From positions 1 to 7,456 of the forward strand of contig JAYTWS010000210.1 in assembly GCA_043743315.1 (NCBI GenBank): DNA of 7,456 nt, given 5' to 3'. Positions 6,456 through 7,456 of the stretch are shown in pieces (the stretch's first letter is position 1; every line of letters starts with the position of its first letter). The position numbers and the translations under genes were made by a program. This stretch comes from UBA5189 sp043743315. Its GTDB lineage: Bacteria > Chloroflexota > Limnocylindria > Limnocylindrales > CSP1-4. The notes under the pieces are model-generated. The model was not told where the DNA came from. It searched no databases and was given only the letters and a program-made list of their open reading frames with translations.

Positions 6456-7456
6456 GGCCGATCCGCCCGCAGCAGCTCGTCGGCGGCGCGGGCATCGGTC
6501 ACGAGGACACGGACGATCCCGGTCCTCAGCGCGCCTCGCAGGGCGAGGGCCTTGTCCGCCCCGGTTGCCACGGCGATGACGTGCGGGATCCGGCGGAGGG
6601 CCTCTGCCGAGATCGCAATGGCCCTGGCGGCAAGCTCGGGGCCCACGAACCGCCCTTCGACATCGAATGGGTGGACCAGCAGGTCGCCGACCGCACCGGC
6701 CGCCTCGAGGCCCGCCAACTGATCGGGCATGAATGCTCCGGATCGAAGCAGCGACGAATGCCTGGCGGGACTCCCGCCCCGGCTCATGTCGGTCGGGCGC
6801 ACGGCCGGCGCCCGCAGTCCCGCCGCATCGCCTGCATCGGGGGTGAAGGCGCCGATCCCGATGACCGCCACCGACAGCCGATCGAACCACGCGAGGGTGT
6901 CCGCGATCTCGGGCTCGCGCGCGAGCGCCGCTCGGAGCGAATCGCTCTCGACGAAGGTCGGGGCGTGCAGGGCATGTGCCCGGCCCCCGAGCCGTTCGGC
7001 GAGAAGACGCGACATGTCGCCCGGCGCCGTACCGATACCCATCGCAGCCGAATTCCCGGCCAGCTGGACCACGTCGATGGAGGGGTCCGTGCGGGATGGC
7101 ATCGCCGCCACGACGCGCGCCACGGTGGAACCCCAGGCCACGCCGATCGATTGCCCGCTCTCGAGAAGGCCGTCCACATGCTCGGCAGCGAGCTGGGCAG
7201 CCGCACCCTGGGGGTCAGCCGTGTCGGTGGCGACGATGCACAGGTCCAGGTCGAAGTGCCGCTCGACGGCCCGGCCGAGGTCACGATCCCGGGCAGGGGC
7301 ATCGCGGAACTCGATCCGCACGATCCCATCGGCGAGCGCGCGGTCCAGGAGCCGCGCCACCCGGAACCGCGAGATGCCCAGCCGGTGTGCGATCTCGATC
7401 TTGGAGAGCTGCCGATCGAAGAACAAGCGGGCCACCTGACCGGCAGGCGTGTCGGC
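6452..7456 (-). CDS. SorC-family sugar-binding transcriptional regulator (5' end outside window)
   Basis: 334 residues are visible. The frame is open to the right edge, so the first few residues are missing. An N-terminal helix-turn-helix reads VARLFFDRQLSKIEIAHRLGIS, corresponding to the VARLYY...T..EIA..LGIS pattern of SorC/DeoR-like regulators (about residues 8-37 of the visible part). The sugar-binding domain follows: the IGVAWGSTV effector-site motif near 104-112, VVQLAGN, and AVGDLLVHPFD..GR late in the protein. SorC proteins sense phosphorylated or free sugars and control adjacent catabolic genes, so this one probably regulates the four enzymes behind it. It overlaps the SDR start by ATGA and is therefore in the same transcript. 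A GTG at 7435 could be misread as a start, but it falls inside the conserved helix-turn-helix region, so the true start is most likely upstream. Its operator and promoter lie outside the window. Confidence 0.93.
   Translation of the reverse strand, partial: ADTPAGQVARLFFDRQLSKIEIAHRLGISRFRVARLLDRALADGIVRIEFRDAPARDRDLGRAVERHFDLDLCIVATDTADPQGAAAQLAAEHVDGLLESGQSIGVAWGSTVARVVAAMPSRTDPSIDVVQLAGNSAAMGIGTAPGDMSRLLAERLGGRAHALHAPTFVESDSLRAALAREPEIADTLAWFDRLSVAVIGIGAFTPDAGDAAGLRAPAVRPTDMSRGGSPARHSSLLRSGAFMPDQLAGLEAAGAVGDLLVHPFDVEGRFVGPELAARAIAISAEALRRIPHVIAVATGADKALALRGALRTGIVRVLVTDARAADELLRADRP

Noticed and set aside
5757..6722. Plus-strand open frame of 321 residues opposite SDR and regulator
   Set aside because: It spans two unrelated genes on the other strand and shows only Arg/Ala/Gly-rich shadow composition.
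6456..6890. N-terminal extension of the SDR frame
   Set aside because: The extra 145 residues are Arg/Gly-rich with no SDR counterpart and overlap the SorC regulator; the ATG at 6455 fits both the family N-terminus and the ATGA overlap.
1..7456. Mobile elements, CRISPR arrays, tRNA or defence systems
   Set aside because: I saw no transposase or integrase motifs, no regularly spaced repeats and no tRNA-like cloverleaf; the coding genes account for nearly all of the window.

Overview
The window is a stretch of very GC-rich bacterial chromosome, tightly packed with sugar/polyol-type catabolic enzymes and two regulators of sugar-sensing families. No rRNA, tRNA, CRISPR, transposase or phage gene is visible. 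The base composition, GTG/TTG starts, a probable leaderless promoter and the mix of families (ROK, SorC, Gfo/Idh/MocA, phosphotriesterase-like, FAD_oxidored, SDR) would fit a soil or freshwater Chloroflexota (Limnocylindria-like) or an actinobacterium. That assignment is an inference from general impression only.

Left part (1-2006): a Gfo/Idh/MocA dehydrogenase runs off the left edge on the minus strand (1-458). A ROK-family regulator lies divergent to it on the plus strand (680-1945). The gap between them holds two adjacent 8-bp palindromes sharing a TCTAGA core (506-522), a likely operator, and a TATGAT -10 box placed so that the ROK message would start at its ATG. A 61-bp convergent gap with a GC-rich hairpin separates ROK from the next operon.

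Right part (2007-7456): five minus-strand genes form one compact operon. In transcription order they are a SorC-family sugar-sensing regulator (5' end beyond the right edge), an SDR dehydrogenase, an FAD-dependent oxidoreductase, a phosphotriesterase-family metallohydrolase (likely a lactonase) and a second Gfo/Idh/MocA dehydrogenase. Regulator/SDR and FAD enzyme/hydrolase overlap by ATGA. The two short gaps (54 and 70 nt) can each be read as mini-ORFs that join the flanking genes through stop/start overlaps.

Taken together the operon looks like an oxidative route for a sugar, sugar acid or cyclitol. Two NAD(P)-type dehydrogenases and one flavoenzyme would oxidise the substrate, the metallohydrolase would open a lactone or ester, and SorC would sense a phosphorylated or free sugar intermediate. 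The substrate cannot be read from the sequence, and no transporter, kinase or aldolase is in the window. This unassigned pathway is the most interesting content here.
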